Counted from the first letter of the stretch, positions 1 to 6,498 are shown. The stretch: DNA of 15,486 nucleotides from an uncultured Clostridia bacterium (GCA_945834965.1 CAMAHZ010000008.1:1-15486); one strand, 5' to 3'. The notes: generated by a model from the letters alone, not told the origin. Program-made: numbers and translations.

Positions 1-1
1 T

Positions 2-136
2 AACGGCTGTAATTCCTGCGGCTGTAATACTTGGCGTAGCGGCTGTAACGGCTGTAATTCCTGCGGCTGTAATACTTGGCGTAGCGGCTGTAACGGCTGT
101 AATTCCTGCGGCTGTAATACTTGGCGTAGCGGCTGT
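2..136 (+). repeat. Three perfect 45-bp tandem repeats
   Basis: Units at 2-46, 47-91 and 92-136 are identical base for base. A fourth, diverged unit begins at 137 and carries a 9-bp insertion. The period is an exact multiple of three and encodes 15 residues, so copy number can change without breaking the frame. Identity at synonymous sites points to recent duplication or ongoing slippage or conversion. More copies may lie to the left of the window. Confidence 0.95.
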
Positions 137-340
137 AACGGCTGTTATGATTGCAGCGGTTGCGGTTGCAATTCGTGGCGTAACGGCTGTGGCTGTAGCG
201 GATATTCGTCCTGTTCTTCGTCAACCGGCGGCGTAGCTTGGACGGGCAACGGTTGGTGCAACGTAAGAAGCGGTTGCTCTTCCTGTAGCCGCAGCTGCGG
301 TTGCAATAGCTCAAACAACTGCAATAGTTGTGGCTGTTGA
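2..340 (+). CDS. Cys-rich tandem-repeat protein (5' end missing)
   Basis: The frame is open from base 2 to a TGA at 338-340 and gives 112 residues; the start lies outside the window. The product is dominated by Cys, Gly, Asn and Ser, with 27 Cys. It opens with three identical copies of NGCNSCGCNTWRSGC, then a diverged copy with a 3-residue insertion (Tyr-Asp-Cys, Ser-Gly-Cys, Asn-Ser-Trp-Arg), then a less regular part with WTGNGW and more C-x-x-C and C-G-C pairs, ending Asn-Ser-Cys-Gly-Cys. No Lys, Glu, Leu, Ile, Phe, Pro, Met or His is seen. The Cys spacing and the conserved Trp-Arg make this a designed repeat rather than junk, and a terminator sits 10 bases after the stop. I do not recognise the family. 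Possible roles, all inferred, are a disulfide-cross-linked spore or cell-surface protein, a metal-binding protein, or a modified peptide precursor. Confidence 0.75.
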   Translation, partial: NGCNSCGCNTWRSGCNGCNSCGCNTWRSGCNGCNSCGCNTWRSGCNGCYDCSGCGCNSWRNGCGCSGYSSCSSSTGGVAWTGNGWCNVRSGCSSCSRSCGCNSSNNCNSCGC

Positions 341-349
341 ATAAAAGCG

Positions 350-377
350 TACGGGGGTGGTTTACCCCCGTATTTTT
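350..377 (+). terminator. Rho-independent terminator of the Cys-rich gene
   Basis: A perfect 9-bp stem (TACGGGGGT at 350-358, ACCCCCGTA at 364-372) with a 5-base loop is followed by TTTTT. It begins 10 bases after the Cys-rich stop codon. It also contains an in-frame GTG at 357 upstream of the next gene, which is therefore not a credible start. Confidence 0.9.
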
Positions 378-413
378 CGTATATTGACGGGCGTAAAGGT
401 CAAAAATAAATAT

Positions 414-1229
414 ATGAAAACGTTACTAAAAGAATTTAGGTACTATTCGGACAAGCGCTTTTCAACGCTATCGGGTACTTTAGTATATTTTTTGTTGATG
501 TCGGTAACGCCTTTTTTATTCTGGCTTGCGTTAATCGTCGGCGACGTCGACTTAAGCCGTTTTCTGCCTGCCGCCTTTTTTCAAGCCATTCAGCCCGTCG
601 TAAACGCCCTGCAACAGGCGGCGGTTTCGGCAACGGGCAGCGCAACGCTTATACTCATTTTAACTTCGCTATGGTCGTCCACAAACTTTTTCTATCACTT
701 AAGAAGGAGTGGGGAAATCATCTTTGCACCGCACGTCAAGGCAAACGCCTTTAAGCTTCGCATAAGCTCTCTGTTTGCGGTGTTTGCAATTCTTTTAATA
801 GTCGCTCTCGCCGCAGTAACGCCCTTTATCGGGGTCAACGTCTTAGAAAATATAATGCCCCGACTTTTAGCCGAGGCAATTACAACGATATTTTTAACTA
901 TGTTTGCGTTTTTTGCGTCCTATTTTCTAAACGTGTTTGCCTGCCCGTATAGGCTCAAGTTTGGCGAAGCAAGCGGCGGAGCGCTTTTAACGGTTATACT
1001 TTGGATACTCTTTGCGGTGGGGTTCACGGTCTATCTTCGCTTTTCAAATCCGCAACGGCTGTACGGGGCAATAACCGCAATTATCGTATTTTTACTTTGG
1101 TGTTACCTAATGATAAACAGTCTTGTTATAGGTTTAATCTATAACTCTAAGTATCTCGTCAGGCGCTCAGTACTTGATAGCGCAAGCGCAAGCCAGCGCG
1201 CCGGGACCTATATGGCAGGCAACGCTTAA
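414..1229 (+). CDS. YihY/BrkB-family inner membrane protein
   Basis: The product has 271 residues. About six hydrophobic segments lie near residues 22-43, 75-95, 115-140, 153-175, 187-208 and 218-245. The C-terminal block around RLYGAITAIIVFLLWCYL (residues 215-232) is the typical YihY/BrkB signature of Tyr-Gly-Ala followed by a Leu-Leu-Trp segment. Family members were once called ribonuclease BN by mistake; their real role (transport or envelope function) is poorly defined. The ATG at 414 is preferred because the longer frame would start from a GTG at 357 inside the upstream terminator stem. The ribosome binding site is weak (AAAGG, about 14 bases away), and no clear promoter is visible in the 73 bases after the Cys-rich gene. 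The last 20 codons lie antisense to the conserved C-terminus of the opposing degV gene, so this tail is probably not a conserved part of the protein. Confidence 0.85.
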   Translation: MKTLLKEFRYYSDKRFSTLSGTLVYFLLMSVTPFLFWLALIVGDVDLSRFLPAAFFQAIQPVVNALQQAAVSATGSATLILILTSLWSSTNFFYHLRRSGEIIFAPHVKANAFKLRISSLFAVFAILLIVALAAVTPFIGVNVLENIMPRLLAEAITTIFLTMFAFFASYFLNVFACPYRLKFGEASGGALLTVILWILFAVGFTVYLRFSNPQRLYGAITAIIVFLLWCYLMINSLVIGLIYNSKYLVRRSVLDSASASQRAGTYMAGNA

Positions 1230-2042
1230 AGACAGGGGGTCGATATAACGCAACTCACAGTCGGGGAAGGCGGCTTTAAGCTCTTCTGCGAAAACCTTTG
1301 CTTCGTCTAAGCAGTTGGTGTGCGCAACGGCGATAACCATTTTACCGTTATCCCTATATGACTTAAAACGCCCTTCAAGGTCGCTTTTTAACGCTTTAAT
1401 CATAGTTTTCTTCGCACCCGCAAGCGTTCTCTCTTTAGCGTACTGGTCAAGCACTTCGCCTTGAATCTGCAATACGGGTTTAATTCTTAAAAGCGTACCT
1501 ATAGCCGCAACGGCAGGGGTAAGCCTTCCGCTCTTTTTCAAAAATTTTAAGGTGTTGACCGCAATATATATCGAAGATATTTTAGAAGTGTCGTTCAGCC
1601 AGTCGTAAATTTCCTTCGCGCTCTTGCCTTCATCAAGCATCTTAAGCGCGTCGAAAACGGTCTGCTTTTGCGTAACCGAAACCCTGTGATTATCAAGCGC
1701 AAACACCTTGCCCTTAAATTCAGGTTCGGTCTCCGCCATATTCTTAATGGTCAGCGCCGTCTGCGAAAGACCGCTTGAAAGGGGCAGGTAGATGATGTTA
1801 TCGTAGGTTTTCAACAGCCTGCGGAAACGCTCTGCCACGTCGTACGGGTTGGGCTGAGACGTGGCGACGGTTGCATTGTCGTCGTTCAGGCTCTCGTAAA
1901 ACTGCTCCTGAGTAAAGCCTTCTTCTTCAAAATATTGATTGCCGTTTAGAAGAACGGGAGTGGGCTGAATTTCAATGCCCAACTCTTTTGCCCTATCTAC
2001 GGTAATTCCGCAGTTACTGTCGGTAACGATAATAGTTTTCAT
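1167..2042 (-). CDS. DegV family fatty-acid-binding protein (copy 1)
   Basis: The product is a 291-residue DegV/FakB-type protein. These proteins bind one fatty acid and present it to a fatty-acid kinase (FakA), or act as lipid carriers. Visible landmarks are the N-terminal VTDSN strand-loop (residues 6-10), the TSQP motif (61-64), the SSGLSQT loop (89-95), the LKKSGRLTPAVAAIGTLL block, and the C-terminal CHIGPGALA whose His and Gly line the lipid head-group site in the family. The ATG at 2042 follows a GGGGGAAA ribosome binding site at good distance. It lies 86 bp behind its paralogue, with a terminator hairpin between, and a weak promoter overlaps that hairpin. Its 3' end overlaps the opposing YihY-type gene by 63 bp and no terminator is visible. 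No fakA is in the window. Confidence 0.92.
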   Translation of the reverse strand: MKTIIVTDSNCGITVDRAKELGIEIQPTPVLLNGNQYFEEEGFTQEQFYESLNDDNATVATSQPNPYDVAERFRRLLKTYDNIIYLPLSSGLSQTALTIKNMAETEPEFKGKVFALDNHRVSVTQKQTVFDALKMLDEGKSAKEIYDWLNDTSKISSIYIAVNTLKFLKKSGRLTPAVAAIGTLLRIKPVLQIQGEVLDQYAKERTLAGAKKTMIKALKSDLEGRFKSYRDNGKMVIAVAHTNCLDEAKVFAEELKAAFPDCELRYIDPLSLSVACHIGPGALACACAIKY

Positions 2043-2078
2043 AAGTTTCCCCCAAAATGCAAAGTCAGTTTGCGTTTA

Positions 2079-2107
2079 GTTCTAATTAAAAATCCGTTCC
2101 ATTTCAA
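2079..2107 (-). promoter_or_regulatory. Possible promoter of DegV copy 1
   Basis: On the minus strand, TTGAAA (2107-2102) and TAGAAC (2084-2079) are separated by 17 bases. The -35 matches consensus at 5 of 6 positions and the -10 at 4 of 6. The -35 hexamer falls in the loop of the terminator hairpin of the upstream degV copy. Support comes from position and spacing only. Confidence 0.4.
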
Positions 2108-2119
2108 TCTGGAACGGAT
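2085..2119 (-). terminator. Terminator after DegV copy 2
   Basis: A perfect 10-bp stem (2110-2119 with 2092-2101, 8-base loop) begins 10 bases after the stop of the downstream-coordinate degV gene. On the minus strand it is followed by TTTTTAATT. It separates the two paralogues transcriptionally, unless read-through occurs. Confidence 0.82.
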
Positions 2120-2128
2120 AAAGTCGGT

Positions 2129-2995
2129 TTAATATTTAATAATTGCAGCGCAAGCCAGCGCACCCGGACCTATGTGGCAGGCAACGCTTAAAGAGAGCGA
2201 GTTTATAAACGTAAATTCAACGTCGGGGAAGGCGGCTTTAAGCTCTTCGGCAAAAATCTTTGCTTCGTCAACGTTTTCGGTATGGGCAATTGCTATTGTC
2301 ATCTTACCCGCCTTTCTAAGGTCTGCAAATCTCTCGTCAAAGTCCTTAGTAAGGGCGTTTATCATAGTTTTCTTAGCTTCGGCAAGCTTTCTCACCTTAG
2401 CATACTGGTCAAGCTTAAACCCCTGAATCTGCAATACGGGTTTAATCTTTAAAAGCGTACCTATAGCCGCAACGGCAGGGGTAAGCCTTCCGCCTTTTTT
2501 AAGGTACTTAAGCGTATCAACCATAATGTAAATGGAAGACTGCATTTTCGTTTCCATCAAGAAATCTCTAATCTCTTCGGCGCTCTTCCCGTCTTTGACC
2601 ATTGCAATGGCATCCATAACCGACTGCCTTTGCGATACGGAAATGCGTTGGTTATCGATTACGTACACCTTACCCGCAAATTCCGTTTCGGCAAGGTTGG
2701 TAAGCGTTGCGCAGGTTTGAGAAAGTCCGCTGGACATAGGTATATGGATAATCTTGTCGTAGTCCTTTAAAACTTCGGTCCAAAGCTCGCCTACGTCAAA
2801 TGCGCTGGGCTGAGAAGTGGAGACCTGAGCGTCGCTCTTAAGTTTTTCGTAGAACTCTTCCTGAGTTAAGGAAATATCTTCAAAATACTGTTCGCCGTCA
2901 ATTAAAAAGGGCATAGGCACGACGAAAACGCCAAGCTCTTTTGCTTCGTTTTGAGTAATTCCGCTGTTACTGTCAGTTATAATTGCGGTTTTCAT
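2129..2995 (-). CDS. DegV family fatty-acid-binding protein (copy 2)
   Basis: The product has 288 residues and is clearly a paralogue of the adjacent copy: by eye more than half of aligned positions are identical, including ITDSN at the N-terminus, TSQP (residues 60-63), SSGLSQT, GRLTPAVAAIGTLL, KPVLQIQG and the C-terminal SLSVACHIGPGALACA. As in other DegV/FakB proteins it should bind a fatty acid for a FakA-type kinase. The copies differ most in the N-terminal third and near the lids of the lipid pocket, which is compatible with different acyl-chain preference (inference from the family; FakB1 and FakB2 differ that way). The ATG at 2995 follows TGAGGA at 7 bases. A consensus promoter lies 54 bases upstream inside an inverted repeat. 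Confidence 0.93.
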   Translation of the reverse strand: MKTAIITDSNSGITQNEAKELGVFVVPMPFLIDGEQYFEDISLTQEEFYEKLKSDAQVSTSQPSAFDVGELWTEVLKDYDKIIHIPMSSGLSQTCATLTNLAETEFAGKVYVIDNQRISVSQRQSVMDAIAMVKDGKSAEEIRDFLMETKMQSSIYIMVDTLKYLKKGGRLTPAVAAIGTLLKIKPVLQIQGFKLDQYAKVRKLAEAKKTMINALTKDFDERFADLRKAGKMTIAIAHTENVDEAKIFAEELKAAFPDVEFTFINSLSLSVACHIGPGALACAAIIKY

Positions 2996-3036
2996 AAACT
3001 ATCCTCACGTTAAAATTTAAGATTATCTACAAAATT

Positions 3037-3072
3037 ATTATACGCAGAATTATAAATCATTCTGCGTATAAT
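3037..3072 (-). terminator. 14-bp inverted repeat: RidA terminator and/or DegV operator
   Basis: Perfect 14-bp arms, ATTATACGCAGAAT at 3037-3050 and its complement at 3059-3072, enclose an 8-base loop. It lies 70 bases beyond the ridA stop on the minus strand and is followed by AATTTT, so it can act as a terminator. It also spans the -10 and the spacer of the degV promoter, so it could be a repressor operator. Sequence alone does not decide between the two. Confidence 0.7.
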
Positions 3073-3077
3073 GTCAA
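3049..3077 (-). promoter_or_regulatory. Consensus sigma-A promoter of DegV copy 2
   Basis: On the minus strand, TTGACA (3077-3072) and TATAAT (3054-3049) match consensus fully with a 17-base spacer. The expected start point is near 3042, giving a leader of about 46 bases before the ATG at 2995. The promoter is embedded in the perfect inverted repeat 3037-3072. Confidence 0.85.
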
Positions 3078-3141
3078 TTAGATTAAGCTTTAGTGTAATA
3101 GTTTTCCATTACATTAGATTGCAATGTTACAAAACGGCGGA

Positions 3142-3513
3142 TTATATCTCTGCAATAGCTTCAACTTCTACAAGGCAGCCTTTGGGAATGTCTTTAACCG
3201 CAACGCAGCTTCTTGCAGGGGAGGAAGTGAAATACTTTGCGTATACGGCGTTAAAAGCCGCAAAGTCTGCAATATCCGCAAGGAAACATACGGTCTTTAC
3301 AACCTTATCGAGCGAAGAGCCTGCCGCTTCCAAAACGGCGGCAACGTTCTTGCAAACCTGTTCGGTCTGCCCTGCAATATCGGTTGCTTCGATTGCGCCC
3401 GTTGCAGGGTTTACGGGTATTTGTCCGCTCGTAAAAACTACGTTATTGAATATCTTTGCCTGTGAATAAGGTCCTATAGCCGCAGGTGCGTTGGGGGTAG
3501 ATACGGTTTTCAT
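3142..3513 (-). CDS. ridA: RidA family enamine/imine deaminase
   Basis: The product has 123 residues, the usual length for RidA/YjgF/YER057c proteins. These form trimers that hydrolyse reactive 2-aminoacrylate and 2-aminocrotonate to 2-keto acids and ammonia in the cytosol. Visible signature elements are the N-terminal APAAIGPYSQA block (Tyr16), FTSGQIPVNP, the Arg101 of the RSCVAV strand that binds the substrate carboxylate, and the C-terminal VEVEAIAEI with Glu118 as the catalytic-site acid. The ATG at 3513 follows a strong AAGGAGA site. It starts only 21 bases after the ilvA stop on the same strand, so the two are almost certainly co-transcribed. That pairing makes chemical sense because IlvA produces the enamine that RidA clears. 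Confidence 0.95.
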   Translation of the reverse strand: MKTVSTPNAPAAIGPYSQAKIFNNVVFTSGQIPVNPATGAIEATDIAGQTEQVCKNVAAVLEAAGSSLDKVVKTVCFLADIADFAAFNAVYAKYFTSSPARSCVAVKDIPKGCLVEVEAIAEI

Positions 3514-3534
3514 AATAAATCTCCTTATATAGCT

Positions 3535-4740
3535 TTAGTCAACCAGCTTAAATCCGTTCTTTTTAAGCGTGTCTTTTATAAGCGCAATTTGTTCAAAATC
3601 CTTAGTTTCAATCTGTATTTTAAGGTAACAGCCGTTGATTGCCGAGCCTTCGTTCGTTCTCTCGTGCAATACTGCGGTAACGTTGCCGCCGCACTTTGCA
3701 ATTATTTCGGAAACGCCTACGAGCTGACCGGGCTTATCCATAAGCTCAAGCGTAAGCGAACATTGCCTTCCGCTCATAAGTAGACCGCGGCTAATTACTC
3801 TCGAAAGAATAGTAACGTCGATATTACCGCCTGAAATTAAGCAGACGACCTTTTTACCCTTTATATCGGGTATTTTATCGAACATAACCGCCGCAAGCGA
3901 TACCGCGCCTGCGCCTTCGGCAATCATCTTCTGCTTTTCGATTAAAGCAAGTATTGCGGCTGAAACCATATCGTCGGTTACGGAAACGATTTTGTCAACG
4001 TATTTAGAGCAGATATCAAAGGTGAGCTTACCGGGCTCTTTAACCGCAATACCGTCGGCAACGGTGGAGACCGAGTTAAGCGTTTCTATATGCTTATGCT
4101 CTATAGAATTAAGCATGGAAGGCGCGCCGTCAGACTGTACGCCGTAGACCTTAATCTTAGGGTTGAGCGACTTGATTGCAAACGCCACGCCGGAGATGAG
4201 TCCGCCGCCGCCGATGGGTACGACGACTGCGTCTGCGTCCTTAATTTGTTCCATAATTTCAAGCCCAATCGTGCCCTGACCTGCAATTACGTCTTCGTCG
4301 TCGAAGGGGTGGATAAAGGTGTAGCCCTTTTCGTCCTTTAATCTTTCGGCTTCGTTGTGGGCGTCGTCGTATACGCCGGGAACGAGAACGACTTCCGCAC
4401 CGTAGCTCTTCGTCGCTTCAACTTTAGAAATAGGCGCGCCGTCGGGCATACAGATAATGGACTTTATTCCAAACTTTTCCGAAGCTAAGGCAACGCCCTG
4501 CGCGTGGTTTCCCGCCGAGCAGGCGATAACGCCTTTAGCCTTTTCCTGTTCGGAGAGCTGAGATATCTTATAGTAAGCGCCCCTGACCTTGAACGAGCCT
4601 GTTATCTGCAAATTTTCAGTCTTTAAATATATCTTTGCGCCGCACTGGCTTGAGATGACGGGTGAGTAAATTATATCGGTTTCACGTATGGCGTCCTTTA
4701 AAACGTAGTGAGCGTGATATACTTTATCTAACGTAAGCAT
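3535..4740 (-). CDS. ilvA: Threonine ammonia-lyase with C-terminal ACT domain
   Basis: The product has 401 residues, a PLP enzyme converting L-threonine (and usually serine) to 2-oxobutyrate and ammonia via an enamine. The fold-type II catalytic domain covers about residues 1-320. It shows the Schiff-base Lys51 in TGSFKVRGA, the SAGNHAQG phosphate/substrate loop, the PLP-phosphate GGGGL loop and the SGGN motif near the end of the domain. Residues about 327-401 form one ACT domain (LTLELMDKPGQL start), as in the single-ACT IlvA/TdcB-like enzymes of about 400 residues, so allosteric control by an amino acid is likely; which ligand cannot be read here. The ATG at 4740 follows AAGGA at 6 bases. 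It has its own consensus promoter and leads the ilvA-ridA operon. No other isoleucine biosynthesis gene is nearby, so a catabolic role is equally possible. Confidence 0.94.
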   Translation of the reverse strand: MLTLDKVYHAHYVLKDAIRETDIIYSPVISSQCGAKIYLKTENLQITGSFKVRGAYYKISQLSEQEKAKGVIACSAGNHAQGVALASEKFGIKSIICMPDGAPISKVEATKSYGAEVVLVPGVYDDAHNEAERLKDEKGYTFIHPFDDEDVIAGQGTIGLEIMEQIKDADAVVVPIGGGGLISGVAFAIKSLNPKIKVYGVQSDGAPSMLNSIEHKHIETLNSVSTVADGIAVKEPGKLTFDICSKYVDKIVSVTDDMVSAAILALIEKQKMIAEGAGAVSLAAVMFDKIPDIKGKKVVCLISGGNIDVTILSRVISRGLLMSGRQCSLTLELMDKPGQLVGVSEIIAKCGGNVTAVLHERTNEGSAINGCYLKIQIETKDFEQIALIKDTLKKNGFKLVD

Positions 4741-4794
4741 TTTAATTCCTTCTTAGACGAAACAATCTTCATCCATAATTTTTTTATTCACTCA

Positions 4795-4823
4795 ATTATA
4801 GGCAAAAGCGCATAATTTGTCAA
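4795..4823 (-). promoter_or_regulatory. Consensus sigma-A promoter of ilvA-ridA
   Basis: On the minus strand, TTGACA (4823-4818) and TATAAT (4800-4795) match consensus at all 12 positions with 17 bases between. The -35 lies in the loop of an 11-bp inverted repeat. The leader to the ilvA ATG is about 48 bases, too short for a large riboswitch or T-box. Confidence 0.85.
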
Positions 4824-4836
4824 TCATTATGCGCTT
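4806..4836 (-). terminator. Inverted repeat: rubredoxin-gene terminator over ilvA -35
   Basis: Arms AAGCGCATAAT (4806-4816) and its complement (4826-4836) pair perfectly around a 9-base loop. On the minus strand the second arm ends in CTTTTG, a short T run, about 30 bases after the stop of the flavin reductase-rubredoxin gene. The loop holds the ilvA -35 hexamer, so it may serve as terminator, operator or both. Confidence 0.6.
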
Positions 4837-4865
4837 ATATGTATAAATATTCAATAAATTTATAA

Positions 4866-5480
4866 TTACTTTTCAACGGTCACTTTAACGAAATCTTCTT
4901 TGCCGTGTTTGCACAGGGGGCAGATAAAGTCGTCTGGCAGCTCTTCGCCTTCGTATTCGTATCCGCAAATCGAGCAACGCCAAACCGTTTTCGTCGCCTT
5001 TTTGGGTTGCGGCTTTATCGACGAGTGGTAGTAGGCGTAGGTTGCAGAAGGGTCGCCGTTAAGCTTTTTGCCGTCTGTAACTTCTGCAACGAAAAGGGTA
5101 TGGGTTGGGAAGTCCACGGTGTTCACCACCTTAGCGCACATATACGCGTTTACGCCTTCGGTTACGTAATAAAGTCCGTTTTCCGCCCTTTCAACCAAAG
5201 TGTAGCCTGCAAATTTGTCGCAATTTGCGCCGCTCTGAAAGCCGAAGCGTTTAAACAGCTCGAAGTCGGCTTTCTCCGAAATGACGCTCACGCACAGCTC
5301 GCCCGTGCGTAAAATCATTCCGTGCGTGTAATTTGCCTTGTTCACGGCAACCGTAATAAGGTTGGGGGTGGTAGTCACCTGCTGAACGGTGTTGGTGATA
5401 CAGCCGTTGTCAAAACAATTTTCCTTTGCGGTTACGACGAATAGTCCGTAGGTTAAAGTTCTCATACAAGAAGTGTCCAT
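4866..5480 (-). CDS. Flavin reductase-rubredoxin fusion (high-MW rubredoxin)
   Basis: The product has 204 residues. Residues 1-155 are a flavin-reductase-like FMN-binding domain, opening with MDTSCMRTLTYGLFVVTA like other Hrb proteins. A lysine/proline linker (156-165) is followed by a short rubredoxin domain with the iron ligands Cys169, Cys172, Cys187 and Cys190 (WRCSICGY and FICPLC). Hrb proteins pass electrons from NADH via FMN to the rubredoxin iron and on to flavodiiron proteins that reduce oxygen or nitric oxide in anaerobes. No flavodiiron or rubrerythrin gene is in the window, so the partner must lie elsewhere. The ATG at 5480 follows AAGGGGA. It sits 68 bases behind the aldo/keto reductase with no clear terminator between, so a two-gene redox operon is likely (inference). 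Confidence 0.9.
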   Translation of the reverse strand: MDTSCMRTLTYGLFVVTAKENCFDNGCITNTVQQVTTTPNLITVAVNKANYTHGMILRTGELCVSVISEKADFELFKRFGFQSGANCDKFAGYTLVERAENGLYYVTEGVNAYMCAKVVNTVDFPTHTLFVAEVTDGKKLNGDPSATYAYYHSSIKPQPKKATKTVWRCSICGYEYEGEELPDDFICPLCKHGKEDFVKVTVEK

Positions 5481-5548
5481 TTATTTATATCCCCTTAAAA
5501 ATAATATTAGTTGTTTTCGTTCGTTATGCGGTTGGTTTTTAAAGCTTT

Positions 5549-6385
5549 TTAGTCCCTTAATTGCCTTGTAGACGCTATATGGTGCAAGCTGTCAAGGTAC
5601 GCCATATCTTCTTTAGAGATTTCAAAATCTAAATCGGTATTGTCTAAAATACGCTCTCTATGCGTGCTTTTCGGCAGGGGCAAAACGCCCTTTTGCAGGC
5701 AGTAGCGCAGGCAGATTTTCGCAACGCTCTTCGCGTATTTTTGGGCAAGGGGGTCAAGCGTTCCGTTTTCCAAAAGCTCGCCCGTAGCAAGGGGGGAATA
5801 AGCTTCGATTAAAATTCCATTTTGTATGCAGTATTCGCTCACCTTTTCCTGCGTGTTTCCCACAAAATAGCGAATCTGGTTGACCATAGGTTTAACGCCC
5901 GTCGCCTTGATAAGCGGCTCTATGTTTTCGGGGTGGAAGTTAGAAACGCCGATAGATTTCACCTTTCCGCTCTTATAAAGCTCGCAAAAAGCCTTCCAGA
6001 CTTCTATATTGCCTTCGGTGCAGTCCTTGCCGACTTCCGTCCAGGGCCAGGGCGCGTGAATGAGATACAGGTCGATATATCCCGTACCCAACGCCTTTAA
6101 TGAGCTTTCAAAATGCTTCATTGCGCCGTCGTAGCTCTTAATTTCTGCAGGCAGTTTGGTCACGACGAATATATCTTCTCTTTTAACGCCGCTATCTTTA
6201 ATCGCCTTGCCAACGCTCTCTTCGTTTCCGTAGGCGTAAGCGGTATCGATATGCCTGTAGCCTGCCTCAAGCGCCCATAAAACTGAATTGTACGCTTCTT
6301 CTCCGCTCTTTGACTGCCAGGTGCCAAAGCCCACCTTGGGGATTTTTACGCCGTTTGAGAGAGTGTAAGTTTCATTAACAATCAT
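5549..6385 (-). CDS. Aldo/keto reductase
   Basis: The product has 278 residues, an NAD(P)H-dependent (alpha/beta)8-barrel reductase of the 2,5-diketo-gluconate-reductase-like group. Numbered from the ATG at 6385, the catalytic tetrad is Asp47, Tyr52, Lys77 and His110, with exactly the classical spacing (+5, +25, +33). Family patterns are present: GFGTWQ near the start, GYRHIDTAYAYGNE, LYLIHAPWPW, GVSNFHPENIEPL, and PLPKSTHRERILDN for cofactor phosphate binding near the C-terminus. The substrate cannot be predicted. A GTG at 6394 is possible, but it lies inside the ribosome binding site, so ATG 6385 is preferred. It has its own promoter and diverges from the acidic membrane protein gene across a repeat-bearing control region. 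It probably leads an operon with the Hrb gene. Confidence 0.93.
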   Translation of the reverse strand: MIVNETYTLSNGVKIPKVGFGTWQSKSGEEAYNSVLWALEAGYRHIDTAYAYGNEESVGKAIKDSGVKREDIFVVTKLPAEIKSYDGAMKHFESSLKALGTGYIDLYLIHAPWPWTEVGKDCTEGNIEVWKAFCELYKSGKVKSIGVSNFHPENIEPLIKATGVKPMVNQIRYFVGNTQEKVSEYCIQNGILIEAYSPLATGELLENGTLDPLAQKYAKSVAKICLRYCLQKGVLPLPKSTHRERILDNTDLDFEISKEDMAYLDSLHHIASTRQLRD

Positions 6386-6391
6386 TTCAAT

Positions 6392-6397
6392 CACCTT
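6392..6397 (-). promoter_or_regulatory. Ribosome binding site deciding the aldo/keto reductase start
   Basis: AAGGTG on the minus strand lies 6 bases before the ATG at 6385. The alternative GTG start at 6394 is part of this very motif and has no site of its own. The ATG is therefore the start. Confidence 0.8.
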
Positions 6398-6423
6398 AAT
6401 TGAATATTCGGATAATCAAGCTA

Positions 6424-6452
6424 AGTATATCATAAATTTTTGCTCAGTTCAA
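6424..6452 (-). promoter_or_regulatory. Promoter of the aldo/keto reductase
   Basis: On the minus strand, TTGAAC (6452-6447) and TATACT (6429-6424) are separated by 17 bases. The start point would be near 6417, about 30 bases before the ATG. Confidence 0.7.
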
Positions 6453-6498
6453 TCCTATTTGCAAAAAAACTTTGGAAATTTGTTTGGTCAAATTTAGT

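Noticed and set aside
2..136. CRISPR array at the left edge
   Set aside because: The repeats are directly contiguous with no unique spacers, have a period divisible by three, and read as a coherent Cys-rich peptide.
357..413. GTG start for the YihY-type protein, adding 19 residues
   Set aside because: The GTG and following codons are inside the stem and T run of the upstream terminator, and the extension has no ribosome binding site.
3071..3469. Plus-strand frames antisense to ridA
   Set aside because: They overlap the well-supported ridA gene, lack ribosome binding sites and show no recognisable domains.
4741..4865. Riboswitch or attenuator before ilvA
   Set aside because: The promoter leaves a leader of about 48 bases, and the only strong hairpin lies upstream of the start point, so no regulatory RNA fits.
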